From Arthrobacter sp. StoSoilB5 (GTDB taxonomy: Bacteria; Actinomycetota; Actinomycetes; Actinomycetales; Micrococcaceae): DNA of 64,000 nucleotides. This document shows positions 7,528 through 15,877 of the stretch, in pieces. Under the pieces are notes generated by a model. That model saw nothing but the letters and a program-made list of their open reading frames with translations, was not told where the DNA came from and did not search any database. The stretch lies in contig NZ_AP024646.1 in assembly GCF_019977235.1 (NCBI RefSeq), positions 62,001 through 126,000 on the forward strand. Direction: 5' to 3'. The translations under genes and the position numbers were made by a program. Position 1 is the first letter of the stretch. Each line of letters begins with the position of its first letter.

Positions 7528-9214
7528 CTGGATTCTTGGCCTTGGTGGGTCTTCGCACGACTACTCAGCTGCCCTCATGCACGGCAACGACATCATTGTT
7601 GCTATCGAAGAGGAACGTATCTCTCGGGTTAAGTACGGCCTCGGTAACGGCTTCCAAAACCCTATCCGGGGAGCCATTCAGTATTGCTTGGATTACGCCG
7701 GAATCGGACTAGACGATATTCATTCAGTTGTCTCAAGCGATTTGCTCCCGCATCGGGTCCGCTCAATGTTCGCGGCGGATCAGTTAACCCTCTACCCTCA
7801 CCACCTTTCTCACGCGGCATCCGCGTGGCTCCTGACTTCGCCAGGAGAAGAAGGAGGCGTCATCGTCTATGACGGGCTTGGGTCGGTCGCCGAACATCCG
7901 GGCCCGGATATGCGCGCCAAGCGTGAGACATTCACGTTCTATGCAGTGTCCTCGCTAGGCGATTTCACCCGTGTTGGTGGGACGTACGGCGAAGGATTTG
8001 TCGAACACACAATGTTTCCAATGGGCTACACCAATTCGGTAGGACAGATTTACGAGATCGTCAATGCAGCTGTTGGGTTCGCCGGCCTCGAGTCAGGCAA
8101 AACGATGGGGCTAGCAGGCTGGGGTAGTCCTCAGTACTTGGATGAATTTGCTAAGCATGCCCGGATTGGAGACTCGCTGGACTCGCTCTTCCAATTCAGC
8201 CCCTTCGATGGCTTCCTAGAAGAGCTTCAAGCAATCAAAGACCGCGATGGTGACACCTTCGCCACTCATGCGGATCTGGCAGCGACGGTTCAGACGATTC
8301 TCGAGAGGGTGCTGCTGCGCGGGTACGAGCTCCTTCGCGACGAGGCCCCCACTGGAACGCTAGCAATTGCCGGCGGTTGTGGGCTCAACACGGTTGCCAA
8401 CGGAGTTCTTGCCGCACGGGCAGCAGCCGACGGGAGGAAAGTGCTTATCCCACCTCACTCCGGCGATGCCGGTCTTTCATTTGGCGCCCTTTATCTCTTC
8501 GCAAAGGAACGTGATGCCGAAGTTCAGGTCACCTTCCGAGGTAAAGCAGTCGATGATCGGGTCGCTCGGCCGTCCAAAACGTACGCTGCAGATGCGGGCC
8601 GCGCAGAAGTACGAATGTTCTACCCGGATCTTCTTGTTGAGCCGAGCCTGATGAGTCCTGAACAACTGGCTGCCCGTTTGGCAGATGGGGAAATCATTGC
8701 CGTATTCGAGGGGTCATCCGAATTCGGACCGCGCGCCCTTGGCGGCCGCTCAATTCTGGCCGACCCGCGCAAAAGCATGGTCAGGGAGCGGATTAACCGT
8801 CAAATCAAATATCGGGAGCCTTTCCGCCCCATAGCTCCTCTCATCCTGGATAGTGAATTTAGCGATTACTTCGAGCCGTCGAGTGCAGCGGACCCTTTCA
8901 TGCTGAAAGTCGCGCAGGCAACTGAACTCTGCAAGACATCAGCTCCTGCTGTAGTTCATATTGACGGCGGCTCGCGAGTTCAAACGGTGCCCTCAGAAGG
9001 AGACAGCTTTCTTACAAGAACGCTTCGCGAGTTCTTTGCCATCACAGGGGTGCCGATCCTGGTAAACACGTCGTTCAACAGGCGCGGTGAGCCCATTGTC
9101 GAGACTCCTCTCCAGGCGCTCCGTGCCCTCCATGAAATGCCTCTCGACGGCCTCTGGCTGGAAGGCCATTTCGTAACCCGCGTTCCATCGCACTTTCCCC
9201 CCGCTGTCAGATGA
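7520..9214 (+). CDS. O-carbamoyltransferase, NodU/CmcH/TobZ family
   Basis: 564 residues, full length for the family. These enzymes make carbamoyl-adenylate from carbamoyl phosphate and ATP in a Kae1-like N-terminal domain, then transfer the carbamoyl group to a hydroxyl. Seen: start ILGLGGSSHDYSAAL, metal-site histidines in PHHLSHAASA (His94, 95, 98), DGLG at 118-121, GGCGLNT near 285 and GDAGLSFGA near 315. The YrdC-like C-terminal domain has EFGPRALGGRSILADPR at 401-417 and NTSFNRRGEP near 512. All landmark motifs are present, so it is probably active. Acceptors in known members are sugars, cephems and macrocycles; here it is unknown. ATGA overlap with the kinase gene. Confidence 0.92.
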   Translation: MADWILGLGGSSHDYSAALMHGNDIIVAIEEERISRVKYGLGNGFQNPIRGAIQYCLDYAGIGLDDIHSVVSSDLLPHRVRSMFAADQLTLYPHHLSHAASAWLLTSPGEEGGVIVYDGLGSVAEHPGPDMRAKRETFTFYAVSSLGDFTRVGGTYGEGFVEHTMFPMGYTNSVGQIYEIVNAAVGFAGLESGKTMGLAGWGSPQYLDEFAKHARIGDSLDSLFQFSPFDGFLEELQAIKDRDGDTFATHADLAATVQTILERVLLRGYELLRDEAPTGTLAIAGGCGLNTVANGVLAARAAADGRKVLIPPHSGDAGLSFGALYLFAKERDAEVQVTFRGKAVDDRVARPSKTYAADAGRAEVRMFYPDLLVEPSLMSPEQLAARLADGEIIAVFEGSSEFGPRALGGRSILADPRKSMVRERINRQIKYREPFRPIAPLILDSEFSDYFEPSSAADPFMLKVAQATELCKTSAPAVVHIDGGSRVQTVPSEGDSFLTRTLREFFAITGVPILVNTSFNRRGEPIVETPLQALRALHEMPLDGLWLEGHFVTRVPSHFPPAVR

Positions 9215-10197
9215 ATGTCGCGTCTCGTGTGATCCCTACGGACGCAGGGCGAAAAGTAGAAATTCTGGCGGGTGTTGACGCGCGAAATCTCATCGTGCGT
9301 AAAACCGCAGAAGAAGGGGCGGACGCCTCCCCTTTGCTGGAACAGGCGAGACACCTGCACTACATGCATGACACTCACAATCTGCGCATGTACCCAGAGG
9401 TCATTCGGACCTTCGACACTGGCTTTGACATGACTTTTGTGCGCGGTGAAACGTTGTCCTCGTACCTCGATAAATCCAGTCATGGGGACGACGCCATTGC
9501 CAATGCTGTTGACGCATTATTCGATCTTGCTCTCACGCTACGGAAGCCGTGGCACCAGGAGGCCGAGCATAGAATCAACTTCCTTCGCGCAGAAGCACTG
9601 GAGCGGCAGGGCCGGTTTAAGCGAGCCATCGCCAAGACACACCTATCCTTGAAACCTTCGACGCGTTCTCTCGTTTCGCTGCTCGATCAGGTCGTAGCGG
9701 ACTCCTCGAACTGGGTCTCGCGTGCCATCGACAGCCAAAATGTGGATCAACGGGCCAGACTTTCAATAGCCGTTCACGGTGATTTTGTGCCTTCAAACGT
9801 CATTCTCCATGGGCCAGAAACGACGTTTCTAGACGTGCGTGGGGTCTGGTATCAAGGGGTCCCTTTATGGGATCCAATCATGGATCTGGCATCTTTCTGT
9901 GTCTTTGCAGAGTCGATTTGGCCAGCTCTGGCGGACTCTGGATTTGCCACGCCCATGCGTCATCCCTTTAAGGAGGGCGAAGTTTTGACGGCCGCCTTAA
10001 AATCCATCGCGCTCCAAGCATGGCTTCGAAACGACCCGCATTGGCGGGCGCGGTTCGACGTTTACCGGGGCTTCCGCGTCCTAGGCAATATTGCAAACCA
10101 TCTCACCACCACTCGCCAAGACGGATTTGACCACGCGGTAGCTGTGCTGGGCCCCTACCTATCAATCTCCAAGAGGATTGCTGCTCATGCCACCTGA
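9211..10197 (+). CDS. APH/choline-kinase-fold phosphotransferase
   Basis: 328 residues. The Brenner catalytic motif is HGDFVPSNV (189-197, catalytic Asp191). The metal-binding aspartate is in LDVRG (Asp208), and a candidate nucleotide-binding lysine lies in IVRKT near residue 31. The family includes aminoglycoside phosphotransferases, homoserine, choline and sugar kinases. Position between a carbamoyltransferase and a HAD phosphatase suggests it phosphorylates a pathway intermediate or the product itself, perhaps as self-protection. Substrate unknown. Starts within the ATGA shared with the upstream gene and overlaps the next start at 10187 by 11 nt. Confidence 0.78.
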   Translation: MNVASRVIPTDAGRKVEILAGVDARNLIVRKTAEEGADASPLLEQARHLHYMHDTHNLRMYPEVIRTFDTGFDMTFVRGETLSSYLDKSSHGDDAIANAVDALFDLALTLRKPWHQEAEHRINFLRAEALERQGRFKRAIAKTHLSLKPSTRSLVSLLDQVVADSSNWVSRAIDSQNVDQRARLSIAVHGDFVPSNVILHGPETTFLDVRGVWYQGVPLWDPIMDLASFCVFAESIWPALADSGFATPMRHPFKEGEVLTAALKSIALQAWLRNDPHWRARFDVYRGFRVLGNIANHLTTTRQDGFDHAVAVLGPYLSISKRIAAHAT

Positions 10198-10918
10198 TGT
10201 TCGGAATCGGTCGCTTGTCTTCGATTTTGACGGCACTTTGGCGTACCCGAAAGCTCCAATTGGTAAGGACATCTCCGATCGGTTTGGCCTGATTCTTTCC
10301 GTCGGAAGAACGTGCATGGGAATCATCACGAGCGCGCCCGCGAAAGACCTTCGGAAACGCATCCCGTCGGTTTTATGGACGTTTGCATCTTCCGATAATC
10401 TGATTCTTTTGCCCGACGGGGGAACTTCTCGGATTCCGGAGGGGCATCCCTCGCCCGAGCCCCCCGGACCATCTGCTAGCTCCGTTGATTCCCTAACGGC
10501 CCTCGCTAAGTCGGTTGCCCGCGAGCTCGGCCTTCCAAACCCGATGCGCTCGATGTCCGGAAGTCAGGTTCTCGTGTCCTTCACATCCGAGACCGCGGCG
10601 CAACAATCGCGCGAGGGCCAAGCACGCGACGCATATTTTCTTCTTGCAGGCCGGGCCAACCTTGGAGTTAACGTCTACCGGGCGGGACAGCGGTCGGTCT
10701 CTGTCGTAGCCGACAATTGGAATAAATTGCGAGCGTTGGAATGGCTGGCGACGAGATGGGGCATTGCCCTTGAAGACCTGACCTATATGGGTGATGACTT
10801 CGGGCCTGGAGGTAACGACGAGCCCATCCGCAACTCCGCAGCGCATGTTGTGTCGGTCGAGACACCCCAAGAAACGTTCCTCCACGTCGACGCCCTGATG
10901 AAAGAAGAAGACCTATGA
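10187..10918 (+). CDS. HAD-superfamily phosphatase
   Basis: 243 residues from ATG 10187. HAD motif I is FDFDGTLA (nucleophile about residue 12). Motif III is the lysine in VVADNWNKLRALEWL, and motif IV is YMGDDFGPGGNDEPI near residue 200. This layout fits the type IIB (Cof/sucrose- or mannosyl-glycerate-phosphatase-like) group with an inserted cap. It would dephosphorylate a sugar phosphate or similar intermediate. It overlaps the kinase upstream by 11 nt and shares ATGA with the Nudix gene downstream. Confidence 0.8.
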   Translation: MPPDVRNRSLVFDFDGTLAYPKAPIGKDISDRFGLILSVGRTCMGIITSAPAKDLRKRIPSVLWTFASSDNLILLPDGGTSRIPEGHPSPEPPGPSASSVDSLTALAKSVARELGLPNPMRSMSGSQVLVSFTSETAAQQSREGQARDAYFLLAGRANLGVNVYRAGQRSVSVVADNWNKLRALEWLATRWGIALEDLTYMGDDFGPGGNDEPIRNSAAHVVSVETPQETFLHVDALMKEEDL

Positions 10919-11460
10919 ATGAAGCTCGCTGGGACCGGCTGGAGGCGACCAGGGCGTACGCAGGTCGCGTGAAGTTGACCGACTACCTCGTTCGCCTGCC
11001 CAGCGGCGAGTTGGGCCATTACGAAGTTGACGAGAGCATGCCCTTCGCCGTGGCCGTGCTGATCGAGCAAGACGATGAAATACTTTTGACCCGCCAGTAC
11101 CGCTTCCCTCTAAACGCCTGGATTTTTGACTTACCGGGAGGTGCCGGCGAGGAAGGAGAACTTCCTGAGATTGCCGCGCGCCGTGAAGTGCAGGAAGAGC
11201 TCGGACTAAGCATTGATTCCATAGTGGCCCTTCAACACTTCTTCCCTAATCCTGGACGGTCAGCTTGGCCGGTTTATTTGTTTCTCGCCAAAGTCGCGGA
11301 GGAAGGCCTGGCTGCTCTAGACGACCCTTGGGAACGAGTAGCAGGTCGGCGCGTTAAGAAGTCCCATGTCAGGGAAATGATCGCGGCGGGCGAGCTTGTT
11401 GATCCGTCTCTTCTCATAGCTTGGCAGAGCGCTACGGCGAAGGGCCTTCTCGGTGTTTAG
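10915..11460 (+). CDS. Nudix hydrolase (ADP-ribose pyrophosphatase-like)
   Basis: 181 residues. A complete Nudix box lies at about residues 75-98, with the diagnostic G-x5-E and REVQEELGL. The preceding FDLPGG and TRQYRFP are typical of the ADP-sugar pyrophosphatase branch. Such enzymes cleave a nucleoside diphosphate linked to another moiety. In this operon it could release a sugar phosphate from a nucleotide sugar or clean up a by-product. Overlaps the MFS gene by 8 nt. Confidence 0.85.
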   Translation: MNEARWDRLEATRAYAGRVKLTDYLVRLPSGELGHYEVDESMPFAVAVLIEQDDEILLTRQYRFPLNAWIFDLPGGAGEEGELPEIAARREVQEELGLSIDSIVALQHFFPNPGRSAWPVYLFLAKVAEEGLAALDDPWERVAGRRVKKSHVREMIAAGELVDPSLLIAWQSATAKGLLGV

Positions 11461-12667
11461 CGACAGAGCCCCGACCGCCCAGAGAAACAACTCTCTTCTC
11501 TTCGGCGCGGTCATGGTTGATGCCGTAGGAGTTGGCTTCTTCCTCCCGATCTCTCTCCTAGTGCTCATTCGACATAATGGACTCGACTCGGTCGACGCAG
11601 GTGCCGCAGTAACCGTCGGGGCGCTCGTGGCCATCTGTACGATTCCGAGCGCGGGCCAGCTGGTGGGTCGACTCGGGCCGCGTCGCGGGCTACAGACCAG
11701 CAATTTACTTTCTGCAGTAGGAGCTGGCCTCTATCTGGTTGCCTATTCGTCCCCCTTGGCAGCGGTAGCGAGTTTTGTCGGAATGTTCGGTGACAAGGTA
11801 TATGGCGCCGCGTGGCCGGCGCTTGTTGCCTCGATGTTCGGCCGCGACAGGGTTGGGAGCTGGCTGGCGACGGCGAATGCTGTTCGTACAGGCGCCGTGG
11901 CAATCGGTTCGATCGCTGCGACTGTGCTTTTGGCCAGCGGTTCAACGCGCGCACTGACTTGGGCAGTGGTAGCCAATATCGCAAGCAAGACGCTCTCTAT
12001 GCTGGCTGTCGCATGGCTGAGATCCGAGAAGTGGGCTCCATTGGAGAAAACTTCTTTCAAGGATGTACTTGAACCTTTGGCAAACCGTTCATTTATGCGT
12101 CTCCTGACAGGGCAGACACTCTTATCAGTTGCTTGGGCGGTGACGCCTGTAGTCTTTCCGCTCCTGCTCGTGGCCGGCCTCGGATTACCCGTTTACTGGG
12201 CCACAGTTGTGCTCGCCGTGCGTTATGGCGTGATCGCTCTCCTGCAAATCCCTATCAGAAAAGCGACCAATAGCTGGTCAGATTCAACCGTCATGGGAAC
12301 GACGTACGTCCTAGTCCTTGCCTCTCTCATCCTCTGCTCCGTGATGCTGTCTTCTCGTAGCCACAATTTCGCAGTGACGGGATCGGCGGCTCTCATCGCA
12401 GTGGTCGGTATAGCACTGGCGGAAATTCTCTCAAAACCAGCCGCGTCGCAAGCAGCTGTACTGGCATCGCCCCCCGGCCGCGAAATCCCTTTCATGGCCG
12501 TCTTTCAACTCTCCTGGACCCTGTCATATGCCGCTGCGCCGCTACTAGTAGGAGTAGGGGTCGAGACGCCCCTCTTTATGTGGGTTGCCCTGATTCTGCT
12601 AGTCGGAGCGGGTGGCTTCGTCCAATTGATCCCCCAACTGAAGGAATGGCATGCAAAGCTTCGATGA
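11453..12667 (+). CDS. MFS transporter, probable product exporter
   Basis: 404 residues with about twelve hydrophobic segments. A major-facilitator loop follows the second helix (GQLVGRLGPRRGLQTSN, like the G-x-LaD-r-x-G-r-k motif). The segment order and size fit a drug:proton antiporter-like exporter. Embedded in the overlapping operon, it most likely exports the pathway product or an intermediate across the cytoplasmic membrane; import cannot be excluded. GTG start at 11453 lies inside the Nudix gene; overlaps the glycosyltransferase by 17 nt. Confidence 0.82.
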   Translation: MFSDRAPTAQRNNSLLFGAVMVDAVGVGFFLPISLLVLIRHNGLDSVDAGAAVTVGALVAICTIPSAGQLVGRLGPRRGLQTSNLLSAVGAGLYLVAYSSPLAAVASFVGMFGDKVYGAAWPALVASMFGRDRVGSWLATANAVRTGAVAIGSIAATVLLASGSTRALTWAVVANIASKTLSMLAVAWLRSEKWAPLEKTSFKDVLEPLANRSFMRLLTGQTLLSVAWAVTPVVFPLLLVAGLGLPVYWATVVLAVRYGVIALLQIPIRKATNSWSDSTVMGTTYVLVLASLILCSVMLSSRSHNFAVTGSAALIAVVGIALAEILSKPAASQAAVLASPPGREIPFMAVFQLSWTLSYAAAPLLVGVGVETPLFMWVALILLVGAGGFVQLIPQLKEWHAKLR

Positions 12668-13709
12668 GGATGAGTCCGCTAGACAAGACGACTGTGAGTT
12701 GATAGCCGCAGCCGCAATAACGGCTGTTGACATCAACGCGCCTGCCCAAAGTCTTCCGCGCTGGAAACAGGCAGAGCTGCTTTACGAAGCTGCTCGTATT
12801 GCGGTGTCCGAGGTACTGCCTGGCGACCCTTCTTGGTCAACCCTGCAAAATCTGGACGCCCCTCAATCGCGAGCCCTGTACAGAACCGCTGTCATGTCGC
12901 TCGAGCTGAGCAAAGCGAATGTGAACGGTAAAACTCGGGAACTTGCTGAGCGCGTGCGTGAAGGCGCAAGGCTCATCTACTTCACTAGTCCCTTTACCTT
13001 TTCGATCCAGACGGCGACCAAAGACAAGGTAGTCTCAGGACCTCAGATTCGCGTCGTAGTGCCATTTCGAGACGATTCAACGCGGCAATCTCGGTTTCAG
13101 AATCTGATCACACTCGTCGACCGTCTGAATCAACAAACCTTACGGAAACAAATTCGAATCGTGGTCGTGGAAGGCGACATCTCTGAGCGTCACGAGGACT
13201 TGCTTTCATGCCTGGTCGATGAATATGTATACGTTCAACATTCGGGTCCGTTCAACAAATCGATGCTCGTAAATCGGGGTGTTGCATCATCCAACGGTGA
13301 CGAGGATATTCTGATTCTCGACGGCGATCTCTATCTGCCTGACAACTTTATTGAGCTAATCGTCCACGCTCGGCAAGAGGAGGGGAGGAACTTCGTGCCG
13401 GGAAACAGAGGGCTTTTTCTCGACAGCAAGTCCTCCGATGATCTGCGCAATCACGACACACCCGACGCCGTCATCGAGCTTTCCGGCTATGCACTAGCGG
13501 ATCCTCGAGGTCTTTGCGTCGCTACCAACGTTAGAGACTTCCGAGCCATTGGCGGCTTTGATGAATCGTTTATTGGCTGGGGAGGGGAAGATCGGGACTT
13601 TCACATGAGGCTGAATGCGGCGAGATGTGTTGGTCGGCTCAGGGGTGATTTGTTTCACTTGGCTCATCAGCGTCCCGACATGAATCCGTACACAGACTCA
13701 CTCGCCTGA
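12651..13709 (+). CDS. Family 2-like glycosyltransferase with galactosyltransferase-type C-terminal motif
   Basis: 352 residues. After about 115 helical residues comes a GT-A core: IRVVVPFRDD, ILILDGDLYLP near 222 (DGD, the DXD-type metal site) and GGFDESFIGWGGEDRDFHMRL near 305. The last is the GWGxED signature seen in beta-1,4-galactosyltransferases and chondroitin-type polymerases. It would transfer a sugar from a nucleotide donor. The stop codon TGA at 13707 coincides with the first bases of an IS3-like terminal repeat, so the natural C-terminus may have been clipped or replaced. Last gene of the operon. Confidence 0.82.
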   Translation: MQSFDEDESARQDDCELIAAAAITAVDINAPAQSLPRWKQAELLYEAARIAVSEVLPGDPSWSTLQNLDAPQSRALYRTAVMSLELSKANVNGKTRELAERVREGARLIYFTSPFTFSIQTATKDKVVSGPQIRVVVPFRDDSTRQSRFQNLITLVDRLNQQTLRKQIRIVVVEGDISERHEDLLSCLVDEYVYVQHSGPFNKSMLVNRGVASSNGDEDILILDGDLYLPDNFIELIVHARQEEGRNFVPGNRGLFLDSKSSDDLRNHDTPDAVIELSGYALADPRGLCVATNVRDFRAIGGFDESFIGWGGEDRDFHMRLNAARCVGRLRGDLFHLAHQRPDMNPYTDSLA

Positions 13710-13958
13710 GCCTGCCCCGAGCCCGGACAGGTGGTTAGTTGGTTAGGCTGCCAGTGTGAGTTGGCGGCATTCGTACTCTAACGGGCTGAGACAGCCGATG
13801 CTGGAGTGGCGCCTTCGGTCGTTGTACCACCCGTCGATCCAGGTGTAAGCGCTGCGGCGTGCAGCGTCGAGATGGAAGAACCGCGCCAGATCCGCCCGCG
13901 CCAGCTCACCCCTAAACCGCCCAAAAACTGCGGCCTGATCATCACTGAGGAATTCCAC
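13707..13958 (-). mobile_element. IS3-family insertion sequence remnant (transposase C-terminus and terminal repeat)
   Basis: On the minus strand, codons 13958-13743 encode a transposase tail: AYTWIDGWYNDRRRHSSIG then LSPLEYE, the conserved end of IS3-family DDE transposases. Its stop is followed by a short non-coding end whose outer sequence, read from 13707, is TGAGCCTGCCCCGAGCC, which resembles an IS3-type terminal inverted repeat. Upstream transposase sequence is missing or scrambled beyond 13960, so this is a dead fragment. Confidence 0.65.
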
Positions 13959-14084
13959 CGGAGCGCCCTCACACTACCGAACCACGAGGCTTAGCGTTCA
14001 ATCCTGTTCCACTACTACCAAGACCCCGGCCCGCTCCTGCTGCACGATCTCCAATTTGCCAGGCCAGCACCGCGCGACTGTCCG
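13959..14084. other. Unassigned sequence between two decayed elements
   Basis: About 125 nt between the IS3 remnant and a frameshifted gene. No intact frame or recognisable motif is visible; it is probably junction debris. Confidence 0.4.
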
Positions 14085-14391
14085 TCAGCTTTTCGGCCCC
14101 CAGCGGGCAACGATGGCATCCTCAATAGCTTTCCGCTGCGAGATCCCATGTTCAGCAACAGCTTGGTCCAGCAGTTCCATAACCGATTGGAGATTCGAGG
14201 GCCGATTGCGATGGTGGCCTCCCGTTTCTTTGTCGTCGCAGCAGTGGGAGTCTGTTGGAGGGCGGGCGCGGCAGCGGGTTGAGTCTTAGTGCGGGCGAGA
14301 CGATGTCTACGGGATCCAGGCGCTCGTCCGGCGCCGGTTTGGGGCCGCGACGGGCTGGAAGGACCGGCCTGTCTTTCATACTCTCTGTCAT
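14085..14391 (-). pseudogene. Frameshifted gene for a small plasmid-type DNA-binding/partition-like protein
   Basis: Three minus-strand frames join into one plausible protein. ATG 14391 starts with MTESMKDRPVLPARRGPKP; after a shift near 14290 the sequence reads TKKREATIAIGPRISNRL. After a second shift near 14180 it continues MELLDQAVAEHGISQRKAIE to a TGA at 14085-14087. The basic RRGPKP leader, a short beta segment and two helices resemble the ribbon-helix-helix partner proteins of actinobacterial plasmid partition operons. Two frameshifts make it non-functional. Family assignment is tentative. Confidence 0.4.
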
Positions 14392-14603
14392 CGGATGATC
14401 TTCTCTGTTAGTTCCTTGTAGGCGTCAACGACGGGCGAGCCCTTTCGGTACTCCCCGTACCATCCTGAGTAAGCCTCATCTTCTGGACGATTGTCCGGTG
14501 CGGAACTAGCGGCGTCAGCAGCATGCCAGTATCCCTCAGCTGGTCGATACTTTTTGCAGCGATCCTGCTGATGGGCCGATGATTCAGTGGCTGATGCCCT
14601 TGT
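14388..14603 (-). pseudogene. Open frame fragment coupled to the decayed plasmid-type gene
   Basis: A frame without a start codon runs from an in-frame TGA at 14604-14606 to a TGA at 14388-14390. That stop overlaps the ATG of the next decayed gene as ATGA. The end of the frame (AYSGWYGEYRKGSPVVDAY, then KELTEKIIR) reads like genuine coding sequence. Together the two frames look like a two-gene translationally coupled operon, as in parA-parB-like pairs. The ATPase motifs of ParA are not present in this fragment, so that identity is only a guess. Confidence 0.3.
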
Positions 14604-14755
14604 TCACTGTTCCCGCACGCCCGCAAGAACCCATGCCAGCCGGTGCTGTGCGCAGGCAGTAGGCATTCGGGGAGGGCAGTGACGCCAAGCCCCGCCGTCG
14701 TCCGCTGTGAACGTTCGACGGCGGCACTCACGTTATGTGGGTCTGCTGGGTGCGC

Positions 14756-14761
14756 GCTAGG
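14756..14761. repeat. Target-site duplication GCTAGG of the IS481-type element
   Basis: GCTAGG at 14756-14761 is repeated exactly at 15877-15882, immediately outside both ends of the insertion sequence. A 6-bp direct repeat is in the range expected for IS481-family transposition. The right copy contains the TAG stop of the minus-strand pfpI-like gene. Confidence 0.8.
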
Positions 14762-15876
14762 TGTAGTGTCCCGGCAGGTTGGTGACACGGGATTGATGTG
14801 ACGCAATAAGAGGACCTCCGGGTGTTGTGTGGTGCTTGTCGAGAGCAGTTACACAATCCAGGAGGTCCTCGTGTCCCACTCTAACGCGATCCTTACCCCT
14901 GCCGGTCGTCTGAAACTCGCCCGGTGCGTGGTGGATGCTCACTTGCCGTTGCGCCGCGCCGCCGAACGATTCAATGTCTCCGTGCCGACCGCGGCCCGCT
15001 GGGCGGGACGCTATGTCGAGTTCGGGGAAGCCGGCATGCTGGATCGTCCCAGCCGACCACTGAGCTGCCCGCACCGCAGCTCAGTGCGGATAGAACATCG
15101 CGTCGTGGGCCTTCGGACGTCCAAGCGCTGGGGACCGGCCAGGATCGCTTACCACCTGCACTTGAACATCTCCACGGTCCATCGGATCCTGCACCGCTAT
15201 CACTGCCCACCCCTGCGTTTCACGGACCGTGCCACCGGGATCAGGATCCGCCGAGAACGCGCCCGCCGCTATGAATACGCCTGGCCCGGGGAAATGATCC
15301 ACGTCGATGTGAAGAAGCTCGGCAGGATCCCCGATGGCGGCGGCCATAGGAGCCTTGGCCGGGTGGCCGGGGAAGCGAACTCCCGGGCCCGGAATCTGGC
15401 TGAAGGCGCCCGCACGAACAGAGGCCTGCGCCGTGGGTACACGTTCATCCACCATGCCGTCGATGACCACTCCCGCTACGTCTACTCAGAGATCCGCGCC
15501 GATGAGACCAAGGAAACCGCCGCCGCTTTCATGCGTAACGCGATCGCCGCGTTCGCAGCCCACGGGGTGAAGATACAGCGCGTGCTCACCGATAACGGCT
15601 CCTGCTACCGGTCTCGACTCTTTGCCCAGACCTTGACGGAGGCAGGTATCCGACACAAACGCACCAGACCCTACCGGCCCCAGACCAACGGCAAAGTAGA
15701 ACGCTTCAACCGCATCCTTCTAGAAGAATGGGCTTACGCCCAGACCTACACCTCAGAAGCCGAACGCCAAGCCTGCTACCCGAGCTTCATCGAGCACTAC
15801 AATCAACGCAGGCCACACACTGCACTCAAAGGCGCCTCACCCATCAGCCGCGTCACCAACCAACCGGGTTAGTACA
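14762..15876 (+). mobile_element. Intact IS481-family insertion sequence
   Basis: 1,115 bp bounded by imperfect inverted repeats. The left end begins TGTAGTGTCCCGGCAGGTTG; the right end, read inward on the minus strand, begins TGTACTAACCCGGTTGGTTG. Both continue GTGACxCGG. It is flanked by perfect 6-bp duplications and carries one uninterrupted transposase gene. The clean ends and duplication indicate a fairly recent insertion, later than the decay of the neighbouring IS3 and plasmid-type genes. Confidence 0.9.
14871..15872 (+). CDS. IS481-family DDE transposase
   Basis: 333 residues from GTG 14871, which has AGGAGG 5 nt upstream. The N-terminal helix-turn-helix has RLKLARCVVDAHLPLRRAAE and VSVPTAARW. 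The rve integrase core contains the acidic residues in MIHVDVKKLGRIPDG (first Asp), AVDDHSRY and LTDNGSCYRS (second Asp region), and NGKVERFNRILLEEWAY (Glu). The length is normal and no frameshift is seen, so the transposase is probably functional. The gene ends 4 nt before the right end of the element. Confidence 0.93.
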   Translation: MSHSNAILTPAGRLKLARCVVDAHLPLRRAAERFNVSVPTAARWAGRYVEFGEAGMLDRPSRPLSCPHRSSVRIEHRVVGLRTSKRWGPARIAYHLHLNISTVHRILHRYHCPPLRFTDRATGIRIRRERARRYEYAWPGEMIHVDVKKLGRIPDGGGHRSLGRVAGEANSRARNLAEGARTNRGLRRGYTFIHHAVDDHSRYVYSEIRADETKETAAAFMRNAIAAFAAHGVKIQRVLTDNGSCYRSRLFAQTLTEAGIRHKRTRPYRPQTNGKVERFNRILLEEWAYAQTYTSEAERQACYPSFIEHYNQRRPHTALKGASPISRVTNQPG

Positions 15877-15877
15877 G

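Noticed and set aside
14829..14870. Earlier GTG start for the IS481 transposase at 14829
   Set aside because: GTG 14871 has AGGAGG 5 nt upstream and yields the normal family N-terminus; the extension carries no conserved sequence.
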